Origin: Paenibacillus terricola
GTDB taxonomy: Bacteria > Bacillota > Bacilli > Paenibacillales > Paenibacillaceae
DNA: 64,000 bases
Assembly: GCF_014779765.1 (NCBI RefSeq)
Contig: NZ_JACXZA010000007.1
Location: 62,001-126,000 of the forward strand
Direction of reading: 5' to 3'
This document shows, piece by piece, positions 52,220 through 60,652 of this stretch (its first letter is position 1; every line of letters starts with the position of its first letter). The position numbers and the translations under genes are program-made. A model generated the notes under the pieces. It saw only the letters and a program-made list of their open reading frames with translations, was not told the origin of the DNA and made no database searches.

Positions 52220-53344
52220 CTATTCCGTGTACATAGCTTTCAGCTTCGCACGTTCTTGTTTCGTAACGCCGAGGCCTTGCTCAATGAAGTTGTCGATCGA
52301 GCCGTACTTCGCTTTCATCTCGTCGATTGCTGCTTGCAGGAATTCCTTCTGCACGCCCATCAGAGCCGTAATAGCAGCCACTACGTTCTCATCGCCGATT
52401 TGCTGCCTCACTGCTTCTACTGCTTTCTTATTCGCTTCTGCACGATAAACGTTCGATGCAAGGTAGTCTTCCATTACCGTCTTCTCATCAACGCCAAGCG
52501 CGAGAAGAATGATCGCCGAGCCAAGGCCCGTGCGGTCTTTGCCCGCTGTGCAGTGTTGTACGAGACCGATATTGTTCGGATCGTTCAGCAGCTCCATCAG
52601 TTGGATGTAGAACTTCGGCGCATCGACCATTTGCTTGTTGAAACCAGCCATCATCGCAACAGCCGAAGCTTCGTCTTTCATCAGGCCTGAAGCGATCATC
52701 GAGTTCAGGTCAGCTGCGCTTCCTGCATTGCCTTCGTCCGTACGGATATACTTCGCACCTGGAATAACAGGGTCAGCGAGTGCATTAACTTCTGCGTCCG
52801 TGCGGTAGTCAACGATCGATTTCAGTCCCATGTTCTGAACATATTTCAGATCGGAAGCCGTCAGGTGGCCAAGCTCTTCGCCGCGGAACAACTTGCCCCA
52901 CTTCACGGTCTTGCCATCTGTCGTTTGGTAGCCGCCGAGATCACGGAAGTTGAACGCGCCTTGCAGGTTTACTTTGCGTTCGGATGTTACGATCGTGTCG
53001 CCGTTGCCGCCTTTGATCAGGAAATAAATACGTGCATTCGGATTCGGATCTGCCGTTACATGGCCATTGAAAGCCGTGTACGTCTTCGCCAGCAGCTTGC
53101 CGCTTTTTTCAATGTTGTCTGGGGACGTGCTCCAGTATATTTTGGCCGCGCCTAGATCTGCACTTGCTTTCCAACGAACAACGAGTGTGCCGTCGCTCTT
53201 ACGCTCTACACTTGCTGTCGTGAATTCGCCCTGCTTCTTCGCTTGTACAGCCGAAGCAGCTGGAGCAGCAAAGCTCGTCATTGGCGCCACAGCGCCGAGC
53301 AGGATGGATGCAGCCAGAATTGCGGTCGATAGTTTCTTGTACAT
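52220..53344 (-). CDS. Secreted tyrosine-phosphatase-superfamily protein
   Basis: A 374-residue exported protein with a signal peptide ending near SFAAPA. Residues up to about 125 form a small beta domain that also carries a fibronectin-like strand pattern, then the Y_phosphatase3 domain with FNFRDLGGYQTTDGK and the active-site loop HCTAGKDRTGLG. It should release phosphate outside the cell, from proteins, phosphoinositides or small esters. AGGGGGC lies nine bases before the ATG at 53344. It is a paralog of the cytoplasmic protein at 22590-23375, with which it shares the MEDYLASN/MEDYLLSN region. Confidence 0.88.
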   Translation of the reverse strand: MYKKLSTAILAASILLGAVAPMTSFAAPAASAVQAKKQGEFTTASVERKSDGTLVVRWKASADLGAAKIYWSTSPDNIEKSGKLLAKTYTAFNGHVTADPNPNARIYFLIKGGNGDTIVTSERKVNLQGAFNFRDLGGYQTTDGKTVKWGKLFRGEELGHLTASDLKYVQNMGLKSIVDYRTDAEVNALADPVIPGAKYIRTDEGNAGSAADLNSMIASGLMKDEASAVAMMAGFNKQMVDAPKFYIQLMELLNDPNNIGLVQHCTAGKDRTGLGSAIILLALGVDEKTVMEDYLASNVYRAEANKKAVEAVRQQIGDENVVAAITALMGVQKEFLQAAIDEMKAKYGSIDNFIEQGLGVTKQERAKLKAMYTE

Positions 53345-53531
53345 GAATAATGTGCCCCCTAATGGATAAGTGCTTGTACACAAGATTAGGGGTTTAGTAT
53401 TCACACCACATCAACTGCATGTTAAGAGTTCGTAAAACCTCTAAGGGAAATTGTCGTGTACAATTGCTCGAAACTCATTATAATTTATGTAATTCATTTC
53501 CACATTTGAACGATTGGAGGTTCTCCCCCTC

Positions 53532-54074
53532 ATGTCGCTATCCGTTACGATTAGAGCCGTTCAAGCCAACGACTATGCAGACGTTTATGCCTTTCAGCAG
53601 GAGTATCTGGACTCGGAGCCTTATGAGGCTTTCACTCAGCGGGTAGAAGGACCGTCCTCGCTATATTTCGCCGCTTACCAAGGGCAGCAGCTGGCTGGCA
53701 TTATTTACGGAAATCCCTCTCGTAAATCCGAGCAGGATTATATGCTGCAAGGAGTAGCGGTCAATCTCGATACGAGACTAGGTTTGGCGCGGCAGGGCAT
53801 CGGGTCCCGGCTGATGCAGACGTTCGAGAACGCCGCTCGTCTAGTTGGTGCGAATTCCGTCAGTGTGGGTGCGGCGGATGACCTGAAAGTCGAGCGCTTT
53901 TATCTCAAGAACGGCTTCCACCCCATTGAACTGGTAGCCAAGAGCGCCGACTACCGCGAGCTCGAGCGCGTGTCCATCCGTGACTACGAGGCAGGCAAAC
54001 AGCTGCAGGAGCAGCTTCGCGCGAAGCACGCGGCTCGCGAGGTTATTTTTATTTTCGCCAAAGCGTTGAAATAG
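53532..54074 (+). CDS. GNAT acetyltransferase
   Basis: A 180-residue N-acetyltransferase. VTIRAVQANDYADVYAFQQ at the start, the acetyl-CoA loop TRLGLARQGIGSRLMQ in the middle, and FYLKNGFHPIELV near the end. The substrate is unknown; relatives act on small amines or antibiotics. Start ATG at 53532 after GGAGG. It is followed 15 bases later by the HAD nucleotidase and probably forms an operon with it. Confidence 0.83.
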   Translation: MSLSVTIRAVQANDYADVYAFQQEYLDSEPYEAFTQRVEGPSSLYFAAYQGQQLAGIIYGNPSRKSEQDYMLQGVAVNLDTRLGLARQGIGSRLMQTFENAARLVGANSVSVGAADDLKVERFYLKNGFHPIELVAKSADYRELERVSIRDYEAGKQLQEQLRAKHAAREVIFIFAKALK

Positions 54075-54089
54075 AAAGGCGGCCTCATC

Positions 54090-54647
54090 ATGCACATTGG
54101 AATCGACCTTGATAACACTGTTCTCGATGCGACGACCCCACATCTTCACTATTACAATCTGGCTTCTGGTCTAGACCTAACAGCCGATGACGTCGATAAT
54201 TTCTTTCTTTACAAAATGTACGGGTGGAATCAACAGGAGCGCGACGCCGTCTATTACCAGTACGGGCGCGACATCCACTGGCAATCGGCCCCGCTGCCGG
54301 ACGCCGTCTCGGTGCTGCAGCAGCTGTATCGCGAGCATCGACTGTCCATCATAACCGCCCGCCCGCTGCAGTTCCGTGATGTGACGCTCGAATGGCTTGC
54401 GCATCATGACATTGCTTATCACGACATTGCTTTCATCGAGGACAAGCTGCAGCAATGCGCCGAGTCCATGGTCGAAGTGTTGATCGACGATGGACCGCAT
54501 TACGCGGTGCAGTTCGTCAACGCACGCAAGCCTGTTATTCTGATGGAGCAGCCCTATAACCGCTCGGTTCCATCACATGATTTGCTGTTCCGTGCCACTA
54601 ACTGGACTGATGTACAGAAGCATTTAACTGCCATTGCAACGCTATAA
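54090..54647 (+). CDS. HAD-superfamily 5'(3')-deoxyribonucleotidase-like protein
   Basis: A 185-residue protein with the HAD nucleophile motif GIDLDNTVLDA, the second motif SIITARPL and the third LIDDGPHY, the layout of the NT5C/YorS-type nucleotidases. It would dephosphorylate a nucleotide, keeping pools in balance, or act on another small phosphate ester. GGCGGCC sits before the ATG. Translated from the same message as the GNAT gene. Confidence 0.85.
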   Translation: MHIGIDLDNTVLDATTPHLHYYNLASGLDLTADDVDNFFLYKMYGWNQQERDAVYYQYGRDIHWQSAPLPDAVSVLQQLYREHRLSIITARPLQFRDVTLEWLAHHDIAYHDIAFIEDKLQQCAESMVEVLIDDGPHYAVQFVNARKPVILMEQPYNRSVPSHDLLFRATNWTDVQKHLTAIATL

Positions 54648-54681
54648 ACAGGGAGCCCTGAGCGGCTCCCTTACTCATTTC

Positions 54682-54988
54682 TTACTTGCTAAGCTCATCA
54701 ATTACAGCTTGTACGCCGTATGCGTTACCGCTCGGACCATAACCAAGCGCGAGCTCGCCATTGATACCGTACACATGACCATTCTTAACTGCCTTGAGCT
54801 GTTTCCATACTTCGCTGTCTTTCCAAGCGTCCGTTGCTGCTCCCATCGTCACGCACTTGAACGAATGCGACTAAACCATTCAGACCGGATAGCTTCTCTT
54901 TGCCTGCTTGTTGATCCGCTTGGTACTTCGCGATGTAGTCAGCCGCAATGTCCTCTTGTCCGAGAATTTCACCAAACATATTCACCAT
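54682..54988 (-). pseudogene. Decayed iron-siderophore binding protein gene
   Basis: On the minus strand, MVNMFGEILGQEDIAADYIA and NGLVAFVQVRDDG match the middle of a siderophore binding protein. The frame then shifts, and the next frame continues as DAWKDSEVWKQLKAVKNGHV and ALGYGPSGNAYGVQAVIDEL before a stop at 54682-54684, which is a typical C-terminus of this family. The signal peptide and N-terminal lobe are missing and about 80 residues are lost at the joint. The Fur box upstream is intact. So it is a deletion remnant, not a working gene. Confidence 0.82.
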
Positions 54989-55042
54989 TATGTGAATGGC
55001 TCCCTTGACGGACGGGGCAGTTAACTCTATACTTTCAGATAA

Positions 55043-55057
55043 TGATAATCATTATCA
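55043..55057. promoter_or_regulatory. Fur box between the decayed gene and the ferredoxin-NADP reductase
   Basis: TGATAATCATTATCA, a perfect 7-1-7 inverted repeat, embedded in a longer run of GATAAT repeats. It could control both directions. Confidence 0.9.
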
Positions 55058-55177
55058 TTATATCATGAGAACACTGCTGATGAAATTGCAAAGGTATAGA
55101 TTTCGAAATAAACGCACGAAACAATACATCCTTTAGCTTGGCACCATTACAAACTACGAGATTAGGGAGATGAGCGT

Positions 55178-56233
55178 ATGAGCGAACGAGACATTTACGA
55201 CGTGACGGTTATTGGAGGAGGTCCTGCAGGGCTGTACTCTTCCTTCTATAGCGGACTTCGGGAATTGAAGACGAAGCTGATCGAGTTCCAGTCTTACCTT
55301 GGCGGCAAGGTCAATGTGTATCCGGAGAAAATGATATGGGATGTCGGCGGCCTAACCCCCGTCACCGGCGAGAAGCTGATTCAGCAGCTCATTGCGCAAG
55401 GACTCACCTTCGACCCAACCGTCGTGCTGGGTGAGAAAGTAACGTCCATCTCGAAGGGCGAGGATGGCGTATTTACCCTGCACACGTCCTTAGGCGCGGA
55501 GCATTACTCCCGCACTGTTATTCTCGCTGTTGGCGGCGGCATTCTGAAGCCGCAGAAGCTAAAGCTCGATGGCGCCGAGAAGTACGAGGTGTCCAATCTG
55601 CATTACACGGTTAAGTCGCTGTCCCGCTTCAAGGGTAGAACAGTGCTCATCTCCGGCGGCGGCAACTCCGCGATCGATTGGGCGAACGAACTGGAACCTT
55701 TTGCGAAGAAAGTGTATCTGACCTACCGTAAGGAACAGCTGAAGGGGCATGAGGCTGAAGTGACTCGCCTATTCAAGAGCTCGGTAACCTGCCTGCTGAA
55801 TACGGACATAGAACGGCTCGTTGCGACAGAAGACCATTCGGCCATCGAACGCGTCGCGCTGCGCAATCTGGATGACAACGCACTAGTGGAACTAGCCGTC
55901 GACGATGTCATTGTCAGCCACGGATACGAGCGCGACAAGGATCTGCTTGCGCACAGCCAAGTATCGATCGAGATGAAGAACGAATGGTGCATCGACGGCA
56001 CATCCATGAGCGAAACGTCTGTGCCGGGCATCTTCGCCGCAGGCGACATCCTCGCCCATGAAGGAAAGCTGCACTTGATTGCTGGCGCCTTCCAAGATGC
56101 GGCTAACGCCGTCAATAAAGCGAAGCAGTACATAACGCCAACGGCCGAGGCGTGGGGCATGGTGTCCTCGCACAACGAGCTGTTCGAGGAGCGTAACCGC
56201 GATCTGAAGAAGCAGCTGTTTGCGAACATCTAA
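55178..56233 (+). CDS. Ferredoxin--NADP reductase, thioredoxin-reductase-like (YcgT/YumC type)
   Basis: A 351-residue flavoprotein that moves electrons between NADPH and ferredoxin. FAD-binding GGGPAGLYSSFY at residues 12-23, NADPH-binding ISGGGNSAIDWANEL near 160, and C-terminal GIFAAGDILAHEGKLHLIAGAF. The CxxC of thioredoxin reductases is absent, as expected. AGGGAGATG precedes the ATG. The Fur box 120 bases upstream suggests induction by iron starvation, where such reductases help release iron from imported siderophores. Confidence 0.9.
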   Translation: MSERDIYDVTVIGGGPAGLYSSFYSGLRELKTKLIEFQSYLGGKVNVYPEKMIWDVGGLTPVTGEKLIQQLIAQGLTFDPTVVLGEKVTSISKGEDGVFTLHTSLGAEHYSRTVILAVGGGILKPQKLKLDGAEKYEVSNLHYTVKSLSRFKGRTVLISGGGNSAIDWANELEPFAKKVYLTYRKEQLKGHEAEVTRLFKSSVTCLLNTDIERLVATEDHSAIERVALRNLDDNALVELAVDDVIVSHGYERDKDLLAHSQVSIEMKNEWCIDGTSMSETSVPGIFAAGDILAHEGKLHLIAGAFQDAANAVNKAKQYITPTAEAWGMVSSHNELFEERNRDLKKQLFANI

Positions 56234-56277
56234 TACGCCAGGGGCTTTGCCCCTTGAACCCCTTAACCACTTAAACC

Positions 56278-56333
56278 AACATTTCAACATTTCAACATTT
56301 CAACATTTCAACATTTCAACATTTCAACATTTC
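56278..56333. repeat. Seven tandem copies of AACATTTC
   Basis: Perfect 8-base unit repeated seven times, just after the ferredoxin-NADP reductase gene. Copy number could vary by slippage. Confidence 0.95.
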
Positions 56334-56500
56334 TACCCACCCAAACCCTCCCTGCAAGGGAGGGCCCCAAAGGTCGTGTGACCTCTGGACTCCTCACAAG
56401 GACGCGACTTTGATGACTTGGGAGCGTGTGCCCGCTTTTGCCGCTGAGCGGCAAAGCTTCTTGTTTCGTGTGCCTAATAACGTTTCAGTGTCTGCATACT

Positions 56501-56735
56501 TTGTTCGTACGTGTCCACCTGTCACTGCCCATTGATGGGACTTCGATAAGCTGCACCATTTGGATGCCCAAACATATTACGCATCAAAACTTGTTCTTTC
56601 GTGTCCACCTGTCACCACCCCTTAATGGGACTACGATTAGCTGCACCATTTGGATGCGCACATCAAAACTTTGTTCGTACGTGTCCACCTGTCACTGCCC
56701 ATTGATGGGACTTCGATAAGCTGCACCATTCGGCC
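56501..56735. repeat. Three imperfect tandem repeats of 80-90 bases
   Basis: Units start TTGTTC at 56501, 56591 and 56671 and share GTGTCCACCTGTCAC, then a GGGACT and AGCTGCACCATT block. Units 1 and 3 are nearly identical; unit 2 differs at several places. No spacers of the kind seen in CRISPR arrays. Confidence 0.85.
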
Positions 56736-56760
56736 AGTTATCCACGCCATTGGACGCTTG

Positions 56761-57525
56761 CTACTCCTCGTCCCCGCCCATCAGTTCGGCGAGCATTCGT
56801 TCCCGATTGTTCATGAACTGTTTCATGATGATGAAATGCTCTGTTTCCTCGAGCGCCTTCTCTTCTATCCCGTCCGTTGTGAGATTGTAGATCAATGCAT
56901 CCGGGTAGGCCATGAGAATCGGTGAATGAGTCGCGATAATAAACTGAGAGCCCTGCTCCACCAGCTCGTGAATACGTGCGAGCATCGATAGCTGACGAAG
57001 CGGCGAAAGTGCTGCCTCGGGCTCGTCCAATATGTATAGGCCGCGTCCCCCGAATCGGTATAGGAACGTAGCGAAGAACGACTCTCCATGCGATTGCTCG
57101 TGCAGCGACTTACCGCCATAGGAATCAATTAGCGGCGGTCCGGACGACGGTTCCCGATCAAGTGCATCTACCGTCGTTGCTAGGTTATAGTAGCTCTCCG
57201 CTCGGAAGAAGAATCCGTCCTTCGGCCTGCGCGTCCCACGCACGAGCCGTATATAGTCATGCAGCTCCGAATGCGAGGCCGCCGTCGAGAACGTAAAGTT
57301 AATCGATCCGCCCTCGGGATTGAAACCCCATGCGACCGCGATCGCCTCCATCAGGGTCGACTTTCCCATTCCATTGTCACCGACCAGGTACGTTACTTTC
57401 GGATGAAATGACAACGAGCGAAGTTGCTTCACAACCTCTAGGTTAAACGGATACACCTCAAATGACGGAATACGCTGCCGTTCCAATTCCACTTGCCGTA
57501 AGAAAGGCATTGGACCATACATCAT
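56761..57525 (-). CDS. AAA family ATPase (ABC-like, COG3910 type)
   Basis: A 254-residue ATPase with Walker A GDNGMGKSTLMEA and Walker B LYILDEPEAALS, plus the switch ATHSPIL. The conserved FNLEVVKQLRSLSFHPKVTYL start matches a widespread family of unknown role, sometimes linked to defence or DNA repair. No signal peptide or nuclease domain is present. The ATG at 57525 follows AGGAGG by five bases. It stands alone with no obvious partner gene. Confidence 0.8.
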   Translation of the reverse strand: MMYGPMPFLRQVELERQRIPSFEVYPFNLEVVKQLRSLSFHPKVTYLVGDNGMGKSTLMEAIAVAWGFNPEGGSINFTFSTAASHSELHDYIRLVRGTRRPKDGFFFRAESYYNLATTVDALDREPSSGPPLIDSYGGKSLHEQSHGESFFATFLYRFGGRGLYILDEPEAALSPLRQLSMLARIHELVEQGSQFIIATHSPILMAYPDALIYNLTTDGIEEKALEETEHFIIMKQFMNNRERMLAELMGGDEE

Positions 57526-57629
57526 GAACACCTCCTAGCTCATTCCATTATAAAACGTTTGCGCCAGCATACGGAACAAACCTGCTGCTTTCTGCGTCCA
57601 TATTAGCAATAGATCAGGAGGGATTCAAC

Positions 57630-58046
57630 ATGCGAAATGCTATTATCCTTTTCATGCTATTCGCTTTAACCGCATGCAGCAGTCCAAGCAGTAAGGAACC
57701 TCTCACACTGGAGCAAGTGATAACGGCATTCGAGAATGAGAAGCTTCAGCTTCAAGCTGCCGATGCCAATCCAATGAATATCGTTCAGCAAGGGATTAAC
57801 GGCGTACAACCAAGCTTCTATTCTTTGAACAACAACGATACGCTATATTTGTTTATTTTCAAGTCGGAGGCGGATCGGAAGCAGGGACGCGAGGACTTCT
57901 ATAATCGCCCAGTCGACTTCGCGGCTCATTCGACGTATGAAATAAACAATGCCCTTGTATTATGGTTCTACGGTGAGGACGCTGAAGCCAATACCGATGG
58001 GCGTATTCGAACAACACTCAGCCATCTCGGAACAGTGCAGCAATAA
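57630..58046 (+). CDS. Small lipoprotein of unknown function
   Basis: A 138-residue lipoprotein with lipobox LTAC and the body EPLTLEQVITAFENEKLQL, NDTLYLFIFKSEADRKQG and LWFYGEDAEANTDGRIR. No family recognised. ATCAGGAGGG lies nine bases before the ATG. Monocistronic, with its own terminator. Confidence 0.75.
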   Translation: MRNAIILFMLFALTACSSPSSKEPLTLEQVITAFENEKLQLQAADANPMNIVQQGINGVQPSFYSLNNNDTLYLFIFKSEADRKQGREDFYNRPVDFAAHSTYEINNALVLWFYGEDAEANTDGRIRTTLSHLGTVQQ

Positions 58047-58047
58047 A

Positions 58048-58082
58048 ATCAGCCATCCTGCGACTGCCGCGGGATGGCTGAT
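58048..58082. terminator. Terminator between convergent genes
   Basis: ATCAGCCATCC (58048-58058) pairs with GGATGGCTGAT (58072-58082), followed by CTTATT. Confidence 0.8.
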
Positions 58083-58086
58083 CTTA

Positions 58087-58872
58087 TTAATGCGAGAATC
58101 TCGAAATGACTTGGTTCAGCACCGATGCAACACGCTTCGGTCCGCCTTGAATATCCTGCTGCGACACGGTCACGCGAACGAAGCTTTCGTCCATCTCCAT
58201 CGCTTCCGCGAATCGTCCGAACAGCCCGACTGCCTTACGGTCAATCTGGAGCAGAAGCTCTACGTTGCCGTTTTGCTGACGGAGGAAGATAAGTTCAAGC
58301 TCATCCAGTCGGCCTCTGTAAACGCCGGACTGCGGCACCCATTCCAGCTCCTGCACGAACGGTGAGTGTGCACCACCAAGACGCGGAGCATAGAGTGTCT
58401 CCACTTCACGCAATCGGAAACCAAGCGCTTCTACGGCTTGCATAATCACACGCATCGGTTGCGTCGGTACGACGTCAATCCGATCCTGATCGGTTGGGTC
58501 CACAGCCGAGCGGATATCAGCTGTCGTCTGAATGAAGACCGGCGTTCTTCCGATCGTAAGCGGTGTGCTTACAGGCAGCTGGAAAGCAAACTCCACATCC
58601 TTCTGTTCATTGGCCTGCAATTGAATCGGCGGCGTTGCGCGAATGACACCCAACTGCGCCTTCTCCTGCACCTTCGTATCGTTAACTTCTCTCGTGTAGT
58701 AAGTCATAACCGCTAGGTCAATGCCTTCGATCCGCTGCTCAACCGTCCCGCCATATATGCGAATGACACCGCGAATCTCTTCTCCCGGGTAGTACGAAGC
58801 CTTCTCCAACAACGTATCCACCTTCGCGGAACCAACCCCAACGCTGGCCATAATTCGATTAAATAATGACAT
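58087..58872 (-). CDS. spo0M: Sporulation-control protein Spo0M
   Basis: A 261-residue protein of the Spo0M/SpoOM family with an arrestin-like fold: FNRIMASVGVGSAKVDTLLE at the start, EQRIEGIDLAVMTYYTREV, and the C-terminal MDESFVRVTVSQQDIQG. In Bacillus it affects sporulation and cell-surface phenotypes. AGGAGGG lies six bases before the ATG at 58872. Its presence supports a spore-forming host. Confidence 0.9.
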   Translation of the reverse strand: MSLFNRIMASVGVGSAKVDTLLEKASYYPGEEIRGVIRIYGGTVEQRIEGIDLAVMTYYTREVNDTKVQEKAQLGVIRATPPIQLQANEQKDVEFAFQLPVSTPLTIGRTPVFIQTTADIRSAVDPTDQDRIDVVPTQPMRVIMQAVEALGFRLREVETLYAPRLGGAHSPFVQELEWVPQSGVYRGRLDELELIFLRQQNGNVELLLQIDRKAVGLFGRFAEAMEMDESFVRVTVSQQDIQGGPKRVASVLNQVISRFSH

Positions 58873-59055
58873 CTGCATCCCTCCTGCTTCTTATCCGTAA
58901 ACCATGCGAAGGGAGGATCAGCCCCACTTCCACACCTACCAACGTCTACGGACTATCGCGGAGAAACGATTCATCATTTTTGAATTAGTCCCGCATTTTG
59001 TTTGTACAATGCGAAAAGCCACCTCTCCCAAGATGGCTTCCCCTGCTCCTCCATA

Positions 59056-59808
59056 TCACTTCTTCCTGCCATACTTCTTCGCATAGTACATGACACGGCG
59101 GTGCATGCTTCGATTCGAGTGCTTAATCGCCGTAAAATGCGGCCTTGTATTCACTTCGATAATCCATATTCTCCGCTTATTGTCCAGCGCTACATCGAGA
59201 CCAAGCTCATGGAAGCCACCGACACGCCTACTGAACACCTTACCCACTGAGCGGCCCAATCGCTTCAACTGTGCTTCCTTCCGATTTATAACCGTCTTAC
59301 CGTAACCAGCGCTCGCCAGCGTTGATCGGAAGCCGCCTAGTTTCCCGCCTTGATGGTAGTTCGTGGTCACTTTACCACGTTTGCCGATCTTCATAAGCAG
59401 CGCTGTGCTCTTCCACGGGCCGCGCTTCGATTTCTGCACCACTACGCGAATATCGAACGAGCGGCCCTCACAAGTGGCCAGCTTAATGCCCCGCTGAAGC
59501 AGATAGGAGCGTCCCCGCGAGTGTCTGCGCAAATGCTTGTATAACGAGTCAAGCGATGACAACTTGCTCTTTGAATAGTTATAATGCGCCTGATAGCCGC
59601 TGCCTTGTCTACGGATGCGGATAATGTTTTGACCACCCGTACCGCCAGTCGGCTTGAAGTAGACCGTCGAATATTGCGAAATCATAGAGCTTAGATTGCT
59701 TCTGTTGAACAGTCGGGTCTTGGGAACGTAGCGTCGGGTGGTGTTGCTGGCGAGAAGCCATTTGGTCTTAACCCATTTGCTCTTGATCGATGTACTCCGA
59801 TAGCCCAT
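59056..59808 (-). CDS. ATP-grasp protein, YheC/YheD-like (spore-coat-associated type)
   Basis: A 250-residue basic protein with the ATP-grasp pattern of YheC/YheD: VYFKPTGGTGGQNIIRIRR, SFDIRVVVQKSK and ELGLDVALDNKRRIWIIEVNTRPHF (core IIEVNTRPHF). Relatives in Bacillus are found in spore preparations; the reaction is unknown. The protein is unusually rich in Lys/Arg and Ser. A weak AAGCCA/TGGCTT hairpin follows it. About 330 bases to the next gene hold a promoter but no other gene. Confidence 0.85.
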   Translation of the reverse strand: MGYRSTSIKSKWVKTKWLLASNTTRRYVPKTRLFNRSNLSSMISQYSTVYFKPTGGTGGQNIIRIRRQGSGYQAHYNYSKSKLSSLDSLYKHLRRHSRGRSYLLQRGIKLATCEGRSFDIRVVVQKSKRGPWKSTALLMKIGKRGKVTTNYHQGGKLGGFRSTLASAGYGKTVINRKEAQLKRLGRSVGKVFSRRVGGFHELGLDVALDNKRRIWIIEVNTRPHFTAIKHSNRSMHRRVMYYAKKYGRKK

Positions 59809-60134
59809 AACGATTCCACTCCTTCACTGTAATCGTATGAGCGACCGCAATAACGGGGTCGTGCTCTTGTCTAGCGCTTCCGTCCATATTTTCTAGTCTC
59901 TAGAAGCCTCATATAGCCGCTGCGCGAGAAGCGCCGGTTTCGTGCGAAAATAAGTCATATGATCCCCCGACGACTTGATCAGTCTATACATGCCAAGCCG
60001 GCCACAATATTAACACAAATAATGACAATTGCCTGTATAATCTATTCTAGAAAATCATATACTACAAGGAGGATCGATATATCTTATCGCATATAAATAG
60101 TGTGACATTTTATGCCGTATAAGATATACTTACG
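59809..60134. other. Intergenic region with promoter and leader of the HTH gene pair
   Basis: No gene. TATAAT at 60036-60041 is a plausible -10 preceded by TG; a weak TTAACA lies further upstream. A ribosome site AAGGAGG at 60066-60072 is followed by a long hairpin and then the ATG of the next gene. Confidence 0.55.
60078..60128 (+). promoter_or_regulatory. Hairpin between ribosome site and start codon
   Basis: TATATCTTAT (60078-60087) pairs with ATAAGATATA (60119-60128), with further pairs inside, about 19 bp in all. If folded, it brings AAGGAGG (60066-60072) within about 11 bases of the ATG at 60135. It may instead, or also, be an operator. Confidence 0.55.
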
Positions 60135-60635
60135 ATGAGTGATATCTTATTTGAACACTCTTTTTCTGATCAGAACGAGGTCGAAGTACTTCTCAATCAG
60201 ATTATCGATTTATCTCTTCAAGAGAATCCTGACCCTGCTTATGTTGCACTTGCCCATTACGTACCGTTGGGTATGGAATATTTACGTGATCTTATTATTC
60301 CTACACGCTTAGAACAGGCGATTGAATGGGCTACAAGTGATATACGCGACCCTGATAAACAAGTCCATTTTAAGCTCATTCTTCAAACCGTATCTCAACG
60401 AACTGTGTATGAATTTCGCATCGATGCCCCACCGCTTTTCTTTCGCGCCTTCTTCTACATTTATAATGAATCTGTAAACCGACAATACAAGATTATGACA
60501 CGTGCGTTTATTAAAGATCAGAAGAACCCGCCAATCCAACAAGAAGCTATTCAAGAGACTGCACTCAGAGCCAATGTATTCGCTCGAGACCCAATAAAGA
60601 ATCTAAGAAAACTTAAATTACATAATGAGAAATAA
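60135..60635 (+). CDS. Unknown protein paired with an HTH gene
   Basis: A 166-residue protein with no recognised family. It is mostly helical, opens with MSDILFEHSFSDQNEVEVLL and ends in a basic NLRKLKLHNEK. No signal or membrane segment. Its DNA is clearly AT-richer than the flanking genes, a sign of transfer. It lacks a directly placed ribosome site; see the hairpin. The next gene starts 17 bases later and codes for an HTH protein, the order of HigBA-like toxin-antitoxin pairs, but this protein does not look like HigB or RelE. Confidence in function is low. Confidence 0.55.
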   Translation: MSDILFEHSFSDQNEVEVLLNQIIDLSLQENPDPAYVALAHYVPLGMEYLRDLIIPTRLEQAIEWATSDIRDPDKQVHFKLILQTVSQRTVYEFRIDAPPLFFRAFFYIYNESVNRQYKIMTRAFIKDQKNPPIQQEAIQETALRANVFARDPIKNLRKLKLHNEK

Positions 60636-60652
60636 ACAAGGAGGTGGCCGTA

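Larger units (their letters stand above)
56234..56760. other. Repeat-rich intergenic region
   Basis: About 530 bases without a supported gene. It holds seven copies of AACATTTC (56278-56333), a hairpin from GGGAGGG-type words near 56350-56380, and three copies of a longer repeat (56501-56735). ORFs in it are repeat artefacts. Confidence 0.7.

Noticed and set aside
56278-56735. Possible CRISPR-like repeats
   Set aside because: The 8-base unit is contiguous and the longer unit is 80-90 bases without unique spacers; no cas genes are nearby.
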